From GCA-002712965 sp913048525 (GTDB taxonomy: Bacteria > Chloroflexota > Dehalococcoidia > Lucifugimonadales > UBA826), in the NCBI GenBank assembly GCA_913048525.1, contig CAJWWP010000002.1, positions 18,719 through 82,718 on the forward strand: a stretch of DNA of 64,000 nt, given 5' to 3'. The translations under genes were made by a program, and so were the position numbers. Numbering within the stretch: position 1 is the stretch's first letter; the number at the start of each line of letters is the position of its first letter. The notes beneath the pieces are model-generated. The model was not told the DNA's origin. It saw nothing but the letters and a program-made list of their open reading frames with translations, and searched no databases. This document shows, in pieces, positions 61,221 to 64,000 of the stretch.

Positions 61221-62539
61221 TGCCCTCTCCTTTTACGCCCAATACCGAAGAGCATCGAAAAAAGATGCTGGATGCTATTGGCATGGACTCTGTAGAAGAC
61301 CTTTTTGCAGACATTCCTGAGAAAGTTCGTAATCCCGATTTGAATTTGCCGAAAGCTATGTCTGAGTTAGATCTTAGAGCCTATGCTTCTGAACTTTCTT
61401 CAAGAAATGCTTCCGCTGGTGAGTACACTTCCTTTTTAGGGGCAGGCTCTTATTGGCATCATATCCCCGCAGTGGTGTCTAGCATCGCCAGCAGGGGCGA
61501 GTTCATGACTGCTTACACTCCTTACCAACCGGAAGTGTCACAGGGGACTCTTCAAGTGGCCTACGAATTCCAGTCTATGATTTGTCAGCTGACCGGCATG
61601 GATGTGGCGAATGCGGGGATGTACGATGGATCAACTTCATTGGCAGAGGCTGCCCTCATGGCTTGCAGAGTAACACGCAAGAATAAAGTGGCTATTCTCG
61701 ATTCCACATCTCCTCTGTATACAGATGTTCTGGATACATATGTTCAGGCCCCTGGAATAGCCTTGGAGCTTGTAAAGGCACACAATATTTCTCTAGGGGA
61801 AGATACAGCATGCCTGATCGTTCAGCAGCCTAATTTTTTTGGATATCTGGAAGATATGCAGATGCTTTCTAATATTGCGCATGATGCGGGAGCGCTCTTA
61901 GTCGTTTCGGTTGACCCTGTTTCACTAGGAATGTTTAACCCTCCATCGGAATATGGGGCAGACATAGTCGTTGCCGAAGGTCAGGGGATAGGCGTTCCTA
62001 TGAGCTATGGTGGTCCATATGTAGGCATATTTGCCTGCAGGCAGGAATTTGTTCGGCAAATGCCAGGAAGAATTGTCGGCAAAACTCTCGATACACATGA
62101 AAAGGAAGCATACGTTTTAACCCTCCAAGCTAGGGAACAACACATACGCAGAGAACATGCCACGTCCAACATATGTACCTCCGTTGCGTTAATTTCCTTG
62201 ATGTCTACGGTATATCTGGCATGTATGGGAAGACAGGGTATGAGGAAGGTTGCTGAACTTTGTTACCACAAGGCTCATTATGCCGCCTCCCTGATTGAGA
62301 GCATTCCTGGTTTTTCAATCGTTGAATCTGGTAATGGTGTATTTTTCAGGGAGTTTACAGTTAGATGTCCAATTCCCCCTGAAGAGATAAATCAACTCCT
62401 TTTGGAGAAAGATATTATCGGCGGTCTGGATGTTAGCAACTACGTAGAAAACGGATTACTACTGTGTGTCACCGAGATGAATTCCCGTGAAGATATAGAA
62501 AATCTGGCCGAAACACTCAGAAAAATTGGGGAAGCCTAA
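61220..62539 (+). CDS. gcvPA: Glycine dehydrogenase (decarboxylating) subunit 1, GcvPA
   Basis: First half of the split P protein, which decarboxylates glycine with pyridoxal phosphate. The 439-residue subunit has FLGAGSYWHHIPAVV, TAYTPYQPEVSQGTLQ, VANAGMYDGSTSLAEAA and SYGGPYVGIFA, all typical of GcvPA. It has no PLP-lysine, which lies in GcvPB. Its stop overlaps the gcvPB start by one base (TAATG). Confidence 0.95.
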   Translation: MPSPFTPNTEEHRKKMLDAIGMDSVEDLFADIPEKVRNPDLNLPKAMSELDLRAYASELSSRNASAGEYTSFLGAGSYWHHIPAVVSSIASRGEFMTAYTPYQPEVSQGTLQVAYEFQSMICQLTGMDVANAGMYDGSTSLAEAALMACRVTRKNKVAILDSTSPLYTDVLDTYVQAPGIALELVKAHNISLGEDTACLIVQQPNFFGYLEDMQMLSNIAHDAGALLVVSVDPVSLGMFNPPSEYGADIVVAEGQGIGVPMSYGGPYVGIFACRQEFVRQMPGRIVGKTLDTHEKEAYVLTLQAREQHIRREHATSNICTSVALISLMSTVYLACMGRQGMRKVAELCYHKAHYAASLIESIPGFSIVESGNGVFFREFTVRCPIPPEEINQLLLEKDIIGGLDVSNYVENGLLLCVTEMNSREDIENLAETLRKIGEA

Positions 62540-64000
62540 TGACTTCGTCACTCTTATCCCAGTTACAGCAAGAGTCTCGAAAGCTTCTGATGGATCGGAG
62601 CGTTGAGGGGCGTGTTGGAGCGACACTACCTGATCTTGATGTTCCGGAATGTGAATTGCCCCCAACCGATCTGATTCGTGATGACTTGCCACTGCCAGAA
62701 GTAAGTGAGGGGGAAATAGTTAGATATTTTACCCAGATCAGCCAATACAATTTTTCTATAGACAATAATTTCTATCCTCTTGGGTCTTGTACGATGAAGT
62801 ACAACCCTAAGTTGAATGATCTTATTGCCTCTATGCCAGGCTTTTCCAATATTCATCCTCTCCAAAATGATTCCACAGTGCAAGGAGCACTACAGGTGGT
62901 TTGGGAGGTACAGGAGTATTTAACAGAGATTACCGGGATGGCGGGAACTTGCCTGACACCTATGGCAGGGGCAGACGGAGAATTGGCGGGTATGTTGATG
63001 GCTAGAGCGTATCATCTTGATCGCGGAGAGGATCAAAGAAAAGTAGTTTTGATCCCCGATAGCGCCCATGGGACGAACCCTGCCTCAGCTGTGATGGCGG
63101 GATTCACTGTGAAGACATTGCCTTCTGATAATGAAGGAAACACGGACCTTGATGCCCTACGGGAGTCTGTGGGAGAAAATCTGGCCGGGCTAATGATTAC
63201 CTTACCAAGTACCCTTGGATTATTTGATAGGAACATTCTGGAGGTTACCCGAATTGTTAGAGATGCCGGAGGAATCGTATATGGTGATGGTGCTAACTTA
63301 AATGCTCTTTTGGGACGAGTAAAAATGGGGGATTTAGGATTTGATGTGATTCATTCCAATCTTCATAAAACATTCTCAACCCCGCATGGTGGGGGCGGCC
63401 CAGGAGCAGGCCCTGTTATAGCGGGGTCCCGATTGGTTGATTATTTACCAAGCCCGCTGGTCTTTAGAGAGGAGGTAGACGGTAAAGTCACCTTTAAACA
63501 GTCAGATCCCGAAAAATCAATAGGCCGGATGGGAGCGTTCCAAGGTAATTTTGGTGTTTTGGTGAGGGCTTTTACTTATATTAGATCTCTAGGTGGAGAG
63601 GGCATTAGGTCTATTAGCGATGATGCGGTAATTAATGCTAATTATATTCTCGAAATGTTGAAAGATAGTTTTGATCTACCTTATGAAAGGGTTTGTATGC
63701 ATGAAGTGGTTTTTTCGGCTCGCAACTTAAAAAATAATTGCGGTGTTTCAGCCCTTGATGTAGCAAAAAGACTGATAGATTACGGAGTGCACCCACCAAC
63801 CATGTACTTTCCTCTGATTGTGGAAGAAGCGCTGATGGTCGAACCGACTGAGACAGAATCCTTCGAGACTTTGAATACCTTCATAGACATTATGAGGACT
63901 ATTTCTAAAGAGGCACACTCAAACCCAGAACTTCTGCATGAAGCTCCTCATTTCACTCCCAATTCCCGCCTAGATGAAGCCCGAGCGGCGCGTTATCCGG
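62539..64000 (+). CDS. gcvPB: Glycine dehydrogenase (decarboxylating) subunit 2, GcvPB, 3' partial
   Basis: Second half of the split P protein. The 487 codons in the window include the N-terminal DFYPLGSCTMKYNP-like NFYPLGSCTMKYNP, LTPMAGADGELAG, DSAHGTNPASA, and the PLP-lysine in HSNLHKTFSTPHGGGGPG (Lys277). The reading frame is open to the window edge and so the C-terminus is cut. A full GcvPB is about 490-500 residues, so only a few codons are missing. It needs GcvPA, H, T and the E3 subunit (lpdA at 21109 is a candidate). Confidence 0.95.
   Translation, partial: MTSSLLSQLQQESRKLLMDRSVEGRVGATLPDLDVPECELPPTDLIRDDLPLPEVSEGEIVRYFTQISQYNFSIDNNFYPLGSCTMKYNPKLNDLIASMPGFSNIHPLQNDSTVQGALQVVWEVQEYLTEITGMAGTCLTPMAGADGELAGMLMARAYHLDRGEDQRKVVLIPDSAHGTNPASAVMAGFTVKTLPSDNEGNTDLDALRESVGENLAGLMITLPSTLGLFDRNILEVTRIVRDAGGIVYGDGANLNALLGRVKMGDLGFDVIHSNLHKTFSTPHGGGGPGAGPVIAGSRLVDYLPSPLVFREEVDGKVTFKQSDPEKSIGRMGAFQGNFGVLVRAFTYIRSLGGEGIRSISDDAVINANYILEMLKDSFDLPYERVCMHEVVFSARNLKNNCGVSALDVAKRLIDYGVHPPTMYFPLIVEEALMVEPTETESFETLNTFIDIMRTISKEAHSNPELLHEAPHFTPNSRLDEARAARYP

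Overview
The window is a gene-dense stretch of a bacterial chromosome with moderate G+C by eye, short gaps and many convergent gene pairs ending within about 30 bases of each other. The gene content suggests a marine Chloroflexota of the SAR202 / Dehalococcoidia kind. The grounds are a coenzyme F420 gene (cofC), several luciferase-like and PPOX flavin/F420 enzymes, enolase-superfamily and UxuA-type dehydratases, three family III CoA-transferases and a molybdenum hydroxylase. This lineage call is inference; there is no rRNA gene in the window.

Layout. 1-7,330: cofC (cut by the window edge), an LLM oxidoreductase, ligA, a cysteine-synthase-family gene, an RraA-like gene and gyrB. 7,330-12,410: a 528-base gap ending in a terminator-like hairpin, then a P1 peptidase, a DUF2520 dehydrogenase, panB, panC and surE. 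12,415-17,751: a sugar-acid-type dehydratase divergent from an MFS carrier, then nudC, a NIPSNAP protein and a second MFS carrier. 17,766-22,500: a four-gene 2-oxoacid dehydrogenase operon (E3, E1alpha, E1beta, E2). 22,759-23,066: a promoter, tRNA-Phe, tRNA-Gly and a possible terminator. 23,099-29,868: a minus-strand run with a CehA/McbA hydrolase, DegV, an alpha/beta hydrolase, a thiolase-fold gene interrupted by two TGA codons, its DUF35 partner and a DUF885 peptidase. 30,089-33,000: a SAP-like small protein, a UxuA-type dehydratase, an HTH/ACT-like protein, a PH-domain membrane protein and tRNA-Asn. 33,174-38,390: a minus-strand acyl-CoA catabolic cluster (two CoA-transferases, small membrane protein, alcohol dehydrogenase, PPOX protein, MaoC-like hydratase). 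38,651-49,849: a PAC2 protein, an ALDH1L-type formyltransferase, a CoA-transferase with a CitE-like lyase, a two-component flavin monooxygenase pair, another LLM enzyme, msrB, a sulfatase and a MATE exporter. 50,148-58,712: a lactonase, a three-subunit molybdenum hydroxylase, an enoyl-CoA hydratase, a thioesterase, an alcohol dehydrogenase and small proteins. 58,784-64,000: a pentapeptide-repeat protein and the glycine cleavage operon gcvT-gcvH-gcvPA-gcvPB (the last gene is cut by the window edge).

How the genes fit together. Core functions (replication, pantothenate, pyruvate or 2-oxoacid oxidation, glycine cleavage) are mixed with a broad kit for oxidising and breaking down acids: flavin and molybdenum enzymes introduce or remove oxygen and hydride, dehydratases act on sugar or hydroxy acids, CoA-transferases activate the acids, and hydratases, lyases and thioesterases process the CoA esters.

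The most unusual locus is the thiolase-fold gene at 25,379-26,548. Its frame stays open over the full family length except for two TGA codons. The first replaces the Cys of the family's Y/H-D-C-[YF] motif and the second lies in the C-terminal glycine motif. Each TGA is followed by hairpins that could act as bacterial SECIS elements; one has a 7-bp stem and a GGUC loop. A selenoprotein and a recently inactivated gene are the two main explanations, and the window alone cannot decide between them.
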